Source of the DNA: Trichuris trichiura
Taxonomy: Eukaryota; Nematoda; Enoplea; Trichinellida; Trichuridae
DNA: 64,000 nucleotides
Direction: 5' to 3'
Assembly: GCA_037903355.1 (NCBI GenBank)
Contig: JBAJFE010000035.1
Location: forward strand, 62,001-126,000
The notes beneath the pieces were generated by a model, which saw only the letters and a list, made by a program, of their open reading frames with translations, did not search any database and was not told the origin of the DNA. Within the stretch, counting starts at the first letter, position 1. The number at the start of each line of letters is the position of its first letter. Shown piece after piece: positions 41,242 to 53,388 of this stretch. Both the position numbers and the translations under genes were made by a program.

Positions 41242-42818
41242 TAAGGATTGACTATAATTTCACCGTTTGCGTAAAACAGTTTATTTTGTCAACGTACTTT
41301 CCGGGGGATTTTATTTAAAATATTCGCTAATGACCATGCACTGAAGCGATGTCTCAAAATCCCAAACGATCAAATGTTAGAATTATAGTCCCGAAGGTCA
41401 AAAACCTGCATGGGTGGAATGTTGTTGCGGTGATCGCATCGTAGCTGTTTCAGACCCTTCAAAGTTTCAGTCTCATGAATTTCAGTCCATTTGAACTTCT
41501 GACGTAAAGGCATTCTAAGCCATTCGAGATTTCATCCCGACCAAAAGGGCAAAATAGCCCAGTTAGTGTCCAAGCAGGACAATAAAGACTAACGCTACGG
41601 AGAAGGAAGAATTTTAAAGTCCTGCCGAACCGCGCTCAGAATGTACAGTAAGGCAACTGTAATGCAGGTGAAGCAACTGAAAATTTCAAATTCCCGTTGG
41701 CCACAAGGAGTATGCGTCGCTTAACCTTAAGCAGTTCGTGGACCATAGTTTGGCCAACAGAACCCACAGTAAAATTCTTTTCTTCTCATTGTTTCCAGGT
41801 ATGTTAACAGGCCCATTAAAAAATGTCGCCTGTTGTCAATTTTTGGCTTAAGCTTAGGCAGCGTATACTCGTCGTGACCTTTGACAAGCGAGAACTTAAA
41901 TTTTCCCGTTACTTCATCCAAGTTCGGTCACGGCACTGCACATTCAAGGATTTGTTTGAAAGAAGCCCGGCTTTTATGAAACGGAAAAGAAAGAAAAAAC
42001 AATGGCTACAAACAGCTTTAAAAAACGGAACTTTGAAGATTGAGCTCACAACAGAACGGCAAATAAAAATGTACTTTAAATTATAATGTGTTAGCGCACC
42101 AACAAGTTCATCCTTCATGCTTCTACGTTCTCGTGCTGTACAGCTCATTGCGATGACGATGGTACCTGAAAATCCTTAAAGTTTCGATTTTTAAAAATCT
42201 TTTTGTTGCAGTAATCAGGCTTATCGTAACGCTTAGTTCGGCAAAGAAAAATAATTTAACTGATACAAGATATCCAGTGTTCATTCATTTAAGTTCATAT
42301 TAAAAGTGAACAGTTAGAAACATCGGCTCCACAAGAAGCCTTACTATGAGCAGTGAGTAAAAATCTGCGACACTTAGTCCACCGCCTTACGTTTTACGTT
42401 CAAACACCAATCAGGCAGACGGCATAAATAATTTCTAAAAGTTTTATTATCGTATTCTCAAGTTGGGCAGTTTCATTTTTGCTTATGAATTAGCTTTTCA
42501 ACTTTTTCCGTTCAGCTTTCGTTATATGGTCAACGAGTGCTAAGCACTACCAAAATAAATAGGCCGTAGACACGAAAACCTTAATGAAAATGTTGCAGCA
42601 AAATTTGAACAAACGTAGCGTAAACAAACCGTACTTCATACCCGCAATCCCCAAGAAACTCGACCTATCGTATGCGTATGTTCGAGATATCTCATCACCG
42701 CCTGCTGTTTTAATCTCTTTCTTTCCTAGTCATCTTTCTTTCGGCTATGACGCATGTCGTGCTAAATCTAAAATGCTGCACCTTAAGCTTACGTGGCTTA
42801 TGCTCAACGCGACCACAG
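41242..42818. other. Spacer without a supported gene
   Basis: Short open frames on both strands (41727-42148) overlap and show no family. Earlier exons of the membrane protein at 42819-43341 may lie in this stretch. Confidence 0.4.
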
Positions 42819-43341
42819 GAGTCAGCGAGCAGCAGCGATGAATCGCACCTGCATTCTGATATGCCCTACGGTAATAATTTCCGCGTATTCAAAACTCTCC
42901 GTATTTGCGCTATCCCCACCCAATTCCGAACTGTTTGGATTCAAAGAGTTCGACTGCAATCTAGCAATGGCCTTTTAAACTGCAACTACTGACATAGTAA
43001 TCACTATAAATGCAGCTTGCGACAAAACTGTCCGATCAATTTTTACGCTAGTATTCGAAGCTTCTTCTTCTTATTCTTCATCTTTATCAATGTGTTAATC
43101 AAGGGTCTTTATAGAAAGGCTGATTCATTTGCATTCTAAGTTAAATAGCTCCCGCGCCTGAAGTATGCTTTTTGTAGGATCGCGAACAATACAAGAAGAA
43201 GAGGAGGATGAAGAAGTCAAAAACGAACGTAAAGCGTTAAAAGTAGGAGCAGCTGCCACCGTGGTAGCAGTTGTATCGTTTTGCATCTTCGGATGCATTG
43301 CATATCAAGCTGGCCACTCACTGGGATTAAAAAGAGGATAA
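42819..43341 (+). CDS. Last two exons of a putative single-pass membrane protein
   Basis: Exon 42819-42870 (Ser/Glu/Asp-rich, ending MPYG) ends in phase 1 at a GTAATA donor, and exon 43178-43341 opens after TTTGTAG in the matching phase. The joined C-terminus has an acidic run of eight Glu/Asp, a basic step, one hydrophobic segment of ~20 residues (VGAAATVVAVVSFCIFGC) and a short basic tail ending KRG. This looks like a type I or tail-proximal anchored protein. No family recognised and the 5' exons are not found. Splice phase and composition are the only support. Confidence 0.4.
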
Positions 43342-46300
43342 CTATGGGCCGACGACAAAGAAACCATTGTGGAACTCTTTTGAGTTCGTGGTTATGCTAA
43401 TTAAGTGGCTCTGAGAGGAATTGTGATCTCCAGTTTTCCAGGAAGCGTACAATCCAAAGTTACGTTTACAAAAATATGTTCAACCGAAGTAAACTATGCA
43501 ACTAAAATAATAACTTTCCTCAAAGCACTTCATATTAGGCCACTAAGCTAATTCCATTACGTTGAAAAGACAATTAACCGGGTGGTCCACCCTGCCTGAC
43601 CGCCTTGGCAAGGAGAGGGTTTATTTCGTGATAATGAAAACGTGTACTGGCTTTAGCCTACGCCTAAGGCTAAACTGAAGCTTTACGGCGCGATAAATGG
43701 TCCATCCAAAATCTTATTCCGTACGAACATATAAGCCATTCCTTAAGTTTTCCAATCATCTTGTCCGGCCCTAGCTATCCCAGGTCAAAATACATGCCGC
43801 ATTTTTGTGATTCCGCTTACGTAAAGGCAGAACAAAATAGCCAGCGAGCTTAGTAATAAACTAACCTGCATTTCACATCTTACAATATGACTTAGAGCGT
43901 ATAATGAACAAGAACCGTTGCTTAATTCGTTTACTGATCGTAGCCATCGACAAGATTTAAAGAAAACACATTATTTCCATAAAGAGAAATCATGACTCGC
44001 ATTATGAAACCCTCTCTTTATTGAAATAACAATCCGATGCGTGCATGCCTGTTGTGTTATTTGAGGTGAGTAAAATACGGAAAAACTGAAATTCGGAAGA
44101 GAACGCATGAAATGGATTTCGCTTACGTGCAACAAAAAACGAAAAAGCGAATTAATGGCAGTAAAATGCTACTAAGTATGGATTACTTAATAACTGTCAT
44201 ATATGCTGAACGACTAAACGGGCACCAACTTTAACACTGAACAAGAAAAGGTTTTTCATTTGGTCCCTCCGCGATTTCTCCCACTCTATGCAATACAAAG
44301 AACAGGCGAAAGCTGTAGAAAGATTAAATGAACGCCCACCAACCCGCTACATAATATTTTAAAAAGATCCTTAAAATAAGTCATCATATTGGTACTTGAA
44401 AATATTTTATTGTTAATGAATTGTTCCGTTACAACAAAGAACAAAATTTTGGTAACCGGAGCTTTCGGGTGACTCTTTCACTCGTCTTCAGCGAATAGGG
44501 AAGGGGAATGAACGTTTCAACATTTGGGGTTGAAAATATCATAAACTGCAGAGAAAAAGGGCCAAAGAGCAACGATTTATTAACACCGGTACGAATAATC
44601 AGCATCCGGCATCGTCAGATGAACATGCACTACGTGACAACCAATCGTTTCATCGATACAGCAGACAGTTTGCCGAATGGTTAGCTTTCCTGTAAATCAC
44701 ATAGGGTTAGTACTGTACCACCGTATTTTACATCAAACAATTAGGAATTTTATGTATATCTCGGCGCAATTACTGATTATAGAGCCCGAAAAGACAGTAG
44801 AGTGTCAGTACTTGTGGATCATTAACTAAAATCAGTCTGTATTTTACGTGGTTTACCAGAAAAAAGCCCAGTGACAAAGAACCAAAAACTGAAACCTCCT
44901 TTCTAACTTCACTTCCTAAAGCATAGCTTTCAGTCTCCCATATCGCTCTGTCCACGACAGGCTGACTTGACATCACGCGCCTCCGCCTTCCATGTAAAAT
45001 AACCATTTTAATAATGATATATTAAGTTACTGAAACAGCATACGCTGCCTTAGGCAAAAATATTCAAGACCCACAGGTTTCCCGCCTAATAAAACAAACG
45101 ACAATTACCACAGTATATTACTCATAATACGTGATGTGCAGGAGCAATTTTGACTTGCCCTATCACCGCGGTTACGATGTACTCATATTGCACTGTTCCA
45201 TTTTTGCTATGACAGCGCGGCAGCAGCTTCTCGTACTAACACTATACGTTGTACAATAGAAGTTAGAGGAAAGCAACAGATTAACACAAAAAACACCGAG
45301 GATTAAGGGGTAGAAAAACTGTGCCATATTCCTCATCTTACTGGCTTGTCAACCTCCTTAAAGTGCCTATATGTTGCAACTGCTTTCTACGTTCTCCGCC
45401 GCTACATACAGAACATAACCCTACTTTCACAAAGCGGATAAGTATGAATTAATTCAACAGCAGAAAACTAACCTGCGGCAAAGGCGTGCCTACTGTACCT
45501 AATGGGCTCACTGATTACAGGCAAGTCCCATTATAAAAACCTTTTTTCCTTTACATGGGTTTTTAGAACACTTTCCCGAGAGTTACGCATAAATCTCTGT
45601 AGGCCTCAACGACTATGTTAAGAGGAATAATTCAACTAGACCAAGTTAGTAACTCGGAACTGAGAAAAAACTAGAAAATAAAACAACAGCAAAGTGAAAC
45701 CCTGCTCATATGAACACAGGTTAGAATACTTAGAGACGGGAATGCAAATTCTGTTTCCCTTCTTCAACGGAGAAAGAAGATAGGGTCATCGATGGACAAT
45801 AGACAACTTACCGGCCCATTTCTTTTGCATGCTCAATGGTTTCCGACATGCTATCGGCCAGGAAGGAGAAACCAATACATCGGTTAGTCCTCCTCCGAAA
45901 TGTTGAAACCGACCAACCTTGCCGTATCGCCAACCTAGCACCACTACTCTTTACCGTACAATTTGTAGATTCTCAAGGTTGTTCTGTACTGTAATAGAAA
46001 TGCCCTCTTCTTCCCAAATAGGGACTTCGTACGATCGTAAGAGACTTAAAAGTGAACAGGTTGAACTTTTTGTGTCCTTTGCATTGCTCGAAATTTTATT
46101 TTTTTGAAGTGTTTATTCACGAGTGCGGCACTAGTCGCTTAACAGTTTTCAGGTAGCGTTCTAGTCTTCGCAAATTACCTGTCTTATCATTAAGATCTTT
46201 AAAAAAGTTTTTACCATAATTTTTGAGCACTTATTTGCTGTTCGAGTTTTTATGATTCCTATTGATATTCCGCTTGTTCTATACCTGACTGTTTTTAAGC

Positions 46301-46543
46301 GGTTACGGTAGCCGCTAGTACGAGACAGCCATTAGCTTTGCGATTCTTTATACCGTTTGTTTCTTCTTTTTTATGTAAGATATAGCGCACTGTGCATGTT
46401 TACTTTTTTGAAGCTATAAGTTAATACAAAATCAACATGTTTTTCGGTAAAGTAATATTGTTATTTCACTGGAGCTGCTTTTAGGTAAGGCACAGTTCCT
46501 TGACGACTTCGATTGACGTTTGCCCATTGAACACCGCGTCAAT
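43342..46543. other. Spacer with a repeat relative and unsupported minus-strand frames
   Basis: Near 43652-43672 is a TTAGGC-like inverted pair and at 43823-43850 a GGCAGAACAAAATAGCCAGC box shared with the elements at 25163, 47949 and 57233. On the minus strand, 44770-45006 and ~44585-44690 read protein-like, but I could not join them with valid splice phases and the plus strand is also open there. Confidence 0.4.
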
Positions 46544-49446
46544 ATGTGCAACTTTGGTTACGTAAGTTGCTTACTTTTTTTTAATGTATTCCGTTCCCAT
46601 TTTGAGCTTTACAGGCTGTCGGAGCTGCTATGCTTTCAGTGACTGGTTTTGCGGCAGTGGCATACTTCATTTACAGGCGTGTTTGTCGCCCAAAAAAATT
46701 GCTACTGGACGCCAATGCTAACTACAACATAAAGCTAGTCGAGAAGAAGGTATACGTGCAATGAATTAACTGCCACGTTTTATTTAATAAGTTTTGTAGG
46801 AAGTAAGCCACGACACCCGTATGTTTCGCTTTGCGTTGCATTCTCCAAATCAGGTATTGGGTTTGCCGATTGGTAAGAAGCTCTTCTGCAGTGTATTTGC
46901 TGTACCAAATTCTGGGCACGTTTTTCCAACTTGCAAGGCGCTCGACTGGCGCGCCTTTGTTTCTTGTATGCTAAGAAAACCTGTTGTACTATTGGCAGAC
47001 GGTTTAAGAGAACCGCTAATGCCTTTTAAGCAACAGTTCATTCTTGTTTTTGCATATTTATGAAAAAAGAATAAGCAGTATGTGCGTGCTAAACACATTA
47101 CTATTAATTTGTTTCATTATATGCTTTGAGAAAAAATGACAGCTAAGAAAACCTTTCTATCTGAGTACTTTTCAATAGGCCATTTTTTGAACGTCAGTGA
47201 AATTTTTGTTTGAACGGCCAGTCATGAGTTTTTGACTAGTCCCATTGAAACGAGTTGTTCATCGTTATGTCTGCTTATCTCGTTTCGTAAATTTAGGGCA
47301 ACTCATTTTGAGACTGACGAACGTAGGCATTTTTATCAAGTGACGGTGCGTACGGGCAGTTGAATTTTTCGATCAGTCAGCGACTTTGAAGAATGAATAG
47401 TTTGAGATTACAATCGGAGACAGCCTTGACGCTGAAAAATCTGTAGGAAAGATCTTTATGTTTTTTATGCGCGTAAGCCCCTCGCTTTGTGTGCAGTACA
47501 ATGACATGTAATGCAATTAGCTTTCTCGATCCAGTATGCCGTGAAAAAATAATTGACCAAAACTGGTATGCCATCCGACTGCTGCTAAACATACTGATTA
47601 TGTGCATTTCGCAGGTTGTAAAATTTGCATTAGAAAATGACTGTTAATTAGTGCGCTTTCCCGCTTAGCTACGCTCATGGTCAACCATCACGTTACGGGT
47701 ATGACTCGCATATTTCCCGAAAACAAATCGCCCGACGTTGTACTGATTGTCGAATGATAGCTTTGGGCTTCCTATTTTTAGACGCAATATTTTTTCACTG
47801 GACCGCAGCTTTTTTGCAGCCATTTGACAAGTCGCATTTTTGAAATCTGATAATATTTTCGCAGTATGCGTAGTCAGAAGATTTTACTTAATTCGCGAAC
47901 AACGACAGCAGCTGTTGTAATAGCTGGAAAGGGTACTCTTAGTGGTGGCGCCCCACAGCAAGAGAAATGCAGGTTTCTTTCCATTAGGTACGGGGCCATT
48001 CTGCTCTGCCTCTACTGGCGTGCATGTAAGCTATCTTGTTTTATTCTTATCTAAGCCTAAGTCAAAGTAGAAGCCTTATGCTTAGGCTTACGCTTAGGAA
48101 AAGGCAGAACAGGATGGTCGGTAAACTACAGTATGACTGTGGGGCTCAAGTGCGATGTCCCGTTCACATAATGGGCAACGTTTAAGCATGAAGCTTTTTT
48201 CCTTTTTCGTCGTCATGTTTAGGTGAGCTGTTGTTGCATCACGTGTGGGTGACAGTATCGTCATGATGCATATTCTTCTGCAACTTAAGATCTTGAAAGA
48301 GATTCAAACATATGTGATTCATTTGTCTGACTTAAGTACACCACCTTCCGTCGCTGAAAGTTGTTGAAATGGAAACTACACGAAATACAAAGTGGTTTTT
48401 TGCAACTTAAACGGGCGCGAAATTATTCTTACATCTAAACTTATCCGATAAAGGTTCATGCTTTCCATTTTAGGACAACACGTTTATTTGAGCGCAAAAG
48501 TGAATGGGCAGTTGGTTGTTCGGCCTTACACTCCCGTATCTCAATCGGACGAAGTAGGAAGCGTTACGTTCGTCATTAAGGTACAGTGAACAAGAACTTT
48601 TTTGGTCTGCGCGTCCTGCTTTTAGCGCTTGTTCCATTGCAGGTTTACAAGAGCAACGTGCATCCAAATTTCCCGGAAGGCGGCAAAATGACGCAACATT
48701 TAGACCGTATGAAAATCGGTGACGAAATCAACATTCGCGGTCCCAGCGGCTTGCTAGTCTACGAAGGACAAGGTAAGCTATGCTTGGATACAGTTTTTTG
48801 AAAACTAAGCTGCCTTCAATGGTTACTTCTAGGCTGCTTCGCCATAAGAGAACGCAAAAATGGGCCTGTATCCAGGAAGCTTGTTCGAAGCGTTGGAATG
48901 ATCGCTGGTGGATCTGGTAATCCCTCATCAACATGCCGCCTTATTAATTTGAATTTTTTTTTGTGAAATCTCTCCAGGAATCACTCCAATGTATCAAGTT
49001 ATGCAAGCAATGCTTCGAGATCCTTTCGACAGCGTCAGTATACATCTTCTGTTTGCGAACAAGGTGCCTGTTTCGTGTATGATTGCTCTTTTGCTTTTCT
49101 ATTACTTTATTTTTTTTAGTCCGAAGATGACATTCTGCTGCGAGACGAATTGGAAGCGTTGGCTAAAAATCACCCTCAACGTTGCAAGATTTGGTATACG
49201 GTCGATATTCAGAGAAGCGCTGGTTAGATTTCAATGTGTTGTGTTTAAACTTTTTCATCCGGTTTTCGATTAGATTGGCCGTACAGCGTTGGCTACATTG
49301 ATGCGGACATGCTGAGAGCCCATATGCCTTCCGCAGCTCCTGATGTGCTAATAATGATGTGTGGCCCACCGGGTATGATCAATTATGCTGCAAAGCCCAG
49401 TCTGGACGCGCTAATGTATAGTCCCAGCTCAGTTTTTGTATTCTAA
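46544..49446 (+). CDS. CYB5R: NADH-cytochrome b5 reductase (complete, 9 exons)
   Basis: FAD enzyme passing electrons from NADH to cytochrome b5, on the ER or outer mitochondrial membrane, for lipid desaturation and similar reactions. Exons 46544-46561, 46615-46749, 46800-46872, 48474-48580, 48643-48772, 48833-48916, 48978-49063, 49120-49222, 49274-49446 give 302 aa, as in CYB5R3 (301). An N-terminal anchor helix (~7-27) precedes basic residues. FAD-binding motifs are RPYTPVS at 92-98 and GGKMTQ; NADH-binding motifs are AGGSGITPM at 179-187 (family usually AGGTGITPM) and CGPPGM at 275-280; the chain ends FVF as expected. Intron 3 is 1.6 kb and carries a repeat element; the others are 50-62 nt. 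CYB5R1, 2 and 3 types cannot be told apart here. Confidence 0.95.
47949..48144. mobile_element. Dispersed element with TTAGGC-like core, copy 1
   Basis: Starts CGCCCCACAG and ends CTGTGGGG, an inverted pair of 8 bp (CCCCACAG/CTGTGGGG). Shares AGAAATGCAGGTT near its start, a core with CTAAGCCTAAG and GCTTAGGCTTACGCTTAGG, and GGCAGAACAGGATGGTCGG near its end with the copy at 57233. No open frame. Inside intron 3 of the cytochrome b5 reductase gene. Confidence 0.65.
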
Positions 49447-50190
49447 CTTCGCTTGGAAAATTGTCAGATAGATATGACCCTTTTGCGTTCTTGTTATGCG
49501 TGGCGAATAGGTTTCTTTCGTACGCGCTATCCATATGGTCTCAGTAGGAAAGGAAAAAGCAAAATTAAGCCTTCTAAAGGTAATTTCATCTCATCTTGTT
49601 TTCGCAGAAACACACAAATCCTCGTTCTAAAAATCAGTGAAAGTACCAGTTCGATAATTACGAAATGCTGTGCTCATTTCTGTTGCTTAGCTCCCCTGCC
49701 GGTATTTTGTGTACATCTTTGGTTGTCGCGAAAATATTCAGTAAAAACGTAAGCATTACTTTCAAATATTTCTTGTTATGATTGGCAGATAATATCGAAT
49801 AATAAATGCTGTTCTTTTTGGCGCCTACAATGTATCCACCCTCGTTGTTTTCCAGCTGAAAATGTTGCTTTTATTTTGACACTCGTTTTATACCATTACT
49901 TTGTTTTCTGATCATTTTTCTCCGCTTGTTTTTATATACTGTTCTCTTTTTTTCTTTTCTTATTTTTTGTGACCATCTTTTTTACTATAAACTATGAAGA
50001 GAGAAAAAACTCAGAAATAAAACTGAAAAAAGAAGGCAGAATGACGTGCAAAAATACGCGGAGAAAAACGAGGTCGAAATAAAATTATTAATAATATTTC
50101 CAGTATAGCAAAGACGATCACAGATACGTATTTTCTGCGAATGCACCATAAACTACATATATATATGTATAGTATGTATGTAATATATAT
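49447..50190. other. Spacer, AT-rich
   Basis: Only an unsupported frame at 49453-49752. Becomes increasingly TA-rich towards the MITE cluster. Confidence 0.5.
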
Positions 50191-50378
50191 ACAGTAGAAC
50201 CTCCGAAGTTGACCACCTCTCTATGTCGTCCACTTCCCTAAGTTGACCGAATTTTGACCACTTGGTTGGTCCGCACGTTAATAATATAATATACCCACAG
50301 CCTCTTATGTTGACCACCTCCTATGTTGACCAGTTTTTCCTGGTTCTTGGGTGGTCAACTTATGGAGGTACTGCTGTC
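50191..50378 (+). mobile_element. pogo/Tigger-like MITE, copy A
   Basis: 188 bp flanked by TATA-type sequence, with inverted ends ACAGTAGAACCTCC and (opposite strand) ACAGCAGTACCTCC, followed by AAGTTGACCACC. The CAGTNGAACCTC terminus with TA insertion sites is known from pogo/Tigger elements of the Tc1/mariner superfamily. Non-coding. Confidence 0.75.
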
Positions 50379-50560
50379 TATATATATAGACACCTATACC
50401 ACCATAAGTCTATATGGAGACCACCTATACCACCATAAGTCTAAACCACCATGGACACCTATACCTATATATACCCACAGACACCTATGTATATATATAG
50501 GTATAGGTGTCCATGGTGGTGTAGACTTATTAGGAAGCACCCCGTCTTCAAGATATATAT

Positions 50561-50630
50561 ACAGTAGAACCTCCGAAGTTGACTACCTCTCTATGTTGAC
50601 CACCTCTCTATGTCGACCACCTCCCTCTAT
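50561..50630 (+). mobile_element. pogo/Tigger-like MITE, copy B (truncated)
   Basis: Only the left end (ACAGTAGAACCTCCGAAG) and tandem TCTATGTTGACCACC units remain before running into TA-rich sequence. Confidence 0.65.
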
Positions 50631-50637
50631 ATATAGA

Positions 50638-50641
50638 CACC

Positions 50642-50668
<27 letters not shown>
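50638..50668. repeat. (TA)n microsatellite
   Basis: About 13 uninterrupted TA units directly before MITE copy C. Confidence 0.9.
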
Positions 50669-50672
<4 letters not shown>

Positions 50673-50833
50673 GAACCTCCATAAGTTGACCACCCAAGGG
50701 ACCGGGAAAAACTGGTCAACATAGGGGGTGGTCAACATAGGAGGCTGTGGGTATATTATATTTATTAACGTGTGGACCAACCAGGTGGTCAAAATTGGTC
50801 AACTTAGGGAGGTAGTCAACTTCGGAGGTTCTA

Positions 50834-50837
<4 letters not shown>
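50668..50837 (-). mobile_element. pogo/Tigger-like MITE, copy C (inverted relative to A)
   Basis: Left end TAGTAGAACCTCCATAAG, right end GGAGGTTCTACTGTA; the interior matches copy A in reverse complement (AACTGGTCAACATAGG, CAACTTAGGGAGG). Confidence 0.75.

Positions 50838-50890
<53 letters not shown>
50837..50890. repeat. (TA)n microsatellite
   Basis: About 27 TA units between MITE copy C and the next repeat block; near the centre of the larger palindrome. Confidence 0.9.
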
Positions 50891-50892
<2 letters not shown>

Positions 50893-50992
50893 GTTCTACT
50901 GTATATATACATATATAGGTGTCTATAGGTATATATATATAGGTGTCCATGGTGGTATAGACTTATGGTGGTATAGGTGTCTATATATATAG

Positions 50993-51166
50993 ACAGCAGA
51001 GCCTCCATAAGTTGACCACCCAAGGGACCGGGAAAAACTGGTCAACATAGGAGGTGGTCAACATAAGAGGCCGTGGGTATGTTACATTATTAACGTGCGG
51101 ACCAACCAAGTGGTCAAAATTCGGTCAACTTAGGGAGGTGGTCAACTTCAGAGGTTCTACTGTATA
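50993..51166 (-). mobile_element. pogo/Tigger-like MITE, copy D (inverted relative to A)
   Basis: Ends ACAGCAGAGCCTCC and GAGGTTCTACTGTA; the interior is the reverse complement of copy A including the GTGCGGACCAACCAAGTGG stretch. Together with A it forms the outer arms of a ~1 kb inverted arrangement. Confidence 0.75.
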
Positions 51167-51174
51167 TATGTATA

Positions 51175-51475
51175 TACAGTTGAACCTCTAAAGTTGACCA
51201 CCTTTCTAAGTTGACCGAATTTTGCGCAGTTGGTTTGTCCGCACGTTATTAAGCGCAAGGACAACCTCCGTAATTGGGAAGTTGACCTCTTCAGTTGTGA
51301 CATGGTATATGGGTGCAATGCTAGTTTGCTCTCTGTAAGTTGACCAGTCTTTTGAGTGGACAACTTACGGTGGTTCAACTGCAATATATTTAGCTGAGCC
51401 ACTTATGTCCACAGGTTCCTTATGCTGACCACCTCTTAGGTTGACCAGTCAACTTACAGGGGTCCAACTGTATAT
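51175..51475 (+). mobile_element. Diverged pogo/Tigger-like MITE copies E and F
   Basis: Copy E (about 51175-51383) has ends ACAGTTGAACCTCTAAAG and GGTTCAACTGC with a more diverged interior; a fragment F follows to ~51475 (AGGTTGACCAGTCAACTTAC, CCAACTGTA). Older than copies A, C and D by sequence difference. Confidence 0.6.
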
Positions 51476-52971
51476 GTATATATGGTCAGCCGTTTTTGAA
51501 TGCTTCATGAAGACCTCTATGCGCCTTTAACAATAATGTTCATCGTAAGAATCTTCTTTGCCGTTATAAACATGACAAGATCGTGTTTATCGCTTTTTTA
51601 TTATTAAGGCTGAAATTATGGTGGTGCTTTGGGCGCTCACCCGGTACGACGATCAGCGCCCTTGGCTATTACGTGGGCATCACATATAAGATGTAGCTAA
51701 CAGTCTAACGCTGTTTACCAACACGTTTGCGTGAAGTTACGTAGGGAAACCTTGTGACATCATGCAGGCGTTGAAAAAATCTTCCGGACCGCGGCGGACT
51801 ACGTGCCGTACTTCAAAATTTATTCCTTTCTTTACGATTACCAAATTATCTCCTTAGAACATGGGTAAACCCTTTAACACAACGGACTACATGTCATCAT
51901 TTTTCACCACGAAAATAGTTTGACATTAAGTTGTGTTTCCCCGCGGAACGCGAGTGGGTAGATGTCCTTTTTTGGGCTTGTTTTATTCGTCCGTCTGCCC
52001 TACTCGGCGAATATTTGCTTATTAATTGTTGTTATCATTTTTCCATTTTCGATTTGACTACACAGCTTGTAGATTAATATTTTAAAGTAGTTTTGCCGCT
52101 TGTTATGCTCACAGGAACGTTCACGCTTGGTTTTTCAATTAAAGTAGAACTTTGGCGGTATGGTCGTTCCGCAAATAGGGATGCAGTTTTCACAGTAGGT
52201 CATTTTGACGCCTCAGGCTCAATAAAGTATATACTTTTATGGAGTATTGTGTTCTGTTAGTGTAGTTTTAATTAGGTGTCTGAATGCTTTCCTCTAAAAG
52301 TGTAGTGTGAAATTCTTGTGAGATACCACCCTCTACCCATCGAAAAATGGACCGGTCAAGCAAAAGCCAATGGCAGATAGACGTCATGCAAAGTCGGTCA
52401 GTGCCGGTAAAGTCAGCTGTAAAAAGGTAGCCGTTCGACGAGTAGTCACATGTCGAAATGTTATGCTACTGATACCCCTTTCAAATCTGATACACAATAC
52501 GCGTTGCTAAATAAAAAACGTCGATTACACTGGCAAGAATTTCAAGAATGAATTCGAAGTTTTTCCATTGTCTGCTTAATGTACGCATCTGCAGTTTGAG
52601 TTGAAGTTTTTGCATCAACGTTTGTTACGTGCATTTTACTTACGTGTTTGCCAGTTAACTTTTTTTGCCAGGTTCAAAAAGGTTGTCGACGTTAGTCGCA
52701 ATGGCATTAGCTACTTTTTCGCATCAACTATTAAAGGAAATATTTGCGCTAAGGCCAAGAAGCCGGCAATTGCTGTTGCGTTGAATTTTTCTTCTTTCGA
52801 ATTGTAACCTATAAACCGCTAATGCGAATGGAGAAGGAATTGCCGGCGAGCGTAGGCGAATCTGGTTGAATGTTCGGTTTAAAATGGGAACTGGTCACGA
52901 CTTAACAAACGAGAAGTAACCTGCAAAATTGGTCAACACCACCAAGCTGCACTTCGGCAAGACTATCAACA
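51476..52971. other. Spacer upstream of the glycine-rich peptide gene
   Basis: No supported gene; a 68-codon frame at 52601-52807 starts at TTG and has no other support. The promoter of the next gene lies here. Confidence 0.5.
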
Positions 52972-53388
52972 ATGAAAGCGCTTTCTTTACTTTTCCTTCT
53001 GTTGGGTGCTACAACGGTTTCCTCATTTGACATACGATACGTAACTCCTCTATTCATAATAGGAAAAGCTGAGGCCCAAGGTAAGTAGTTTGATCATGTC
53101 AAGAGGGAAGTTTTGAAAATTAATTTTATTACAGGCTTCCTTGGAATCCTTGGTTCACTTATGGGAGGAGGCGGCAGCGGCGGAGGCTTAGGCAGTTTGC
53201 TAGGAGGAGGAGGAGGACTGCTTGGAAATCGAGGCGGTGGCGGCTTGCTTGGCGGTTTACTTCCAAATCGGCAGGGCATCAATTCGAATTACGATAACTA
53301 TGATGACTACAACGGCATGCGAACACGAGGCAGAGGAAGAGGAAGAGGAAGATGGAATCGTTTCAATAACCAATATGAGAACTACTAA
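52972..53388 (+). CDS. Secreted glycine-rich peptide with Arg-Gly tail
   Basis: Two exons, 52972-53080 and 53135-53388, joined over a 54-nt intron give 120 aa. A clear signal peptide (MKALSLLFLLLG, cleavage near residue 18) leads to a short non-repetitive stretch, then a Gly/Leu-rich block with GGGG runs and repeated LGSLL/LLGG units at ~40-75, an Asn/Tyr/Asp section, and a basic tail with repeated Arg-Gly before an aromatic end (NQYENY). Small secreted Gly-rich proteins of nematodes include antimicrobial peptides and cuticle or eggshell components; which applies here cannot be told. Signal peptide, clean donor and acceptor, and the stop give good support that the gene is real. Confidence 0.75.

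Noticed and set aside
42839..42978. A start at ATG 42839 with a hydrophobic N-terminus
   Set aside because: The alternative frame ending at donor 42871 joins in phase to the membrane-protein exon at 43178, which explains the stretch better.
50323..51023. Open frames with long Tyr-Ile repeats at 50.3-51.0 kb
   Set aside because: They are translations of (TA)n and MITE sequence, not genes.
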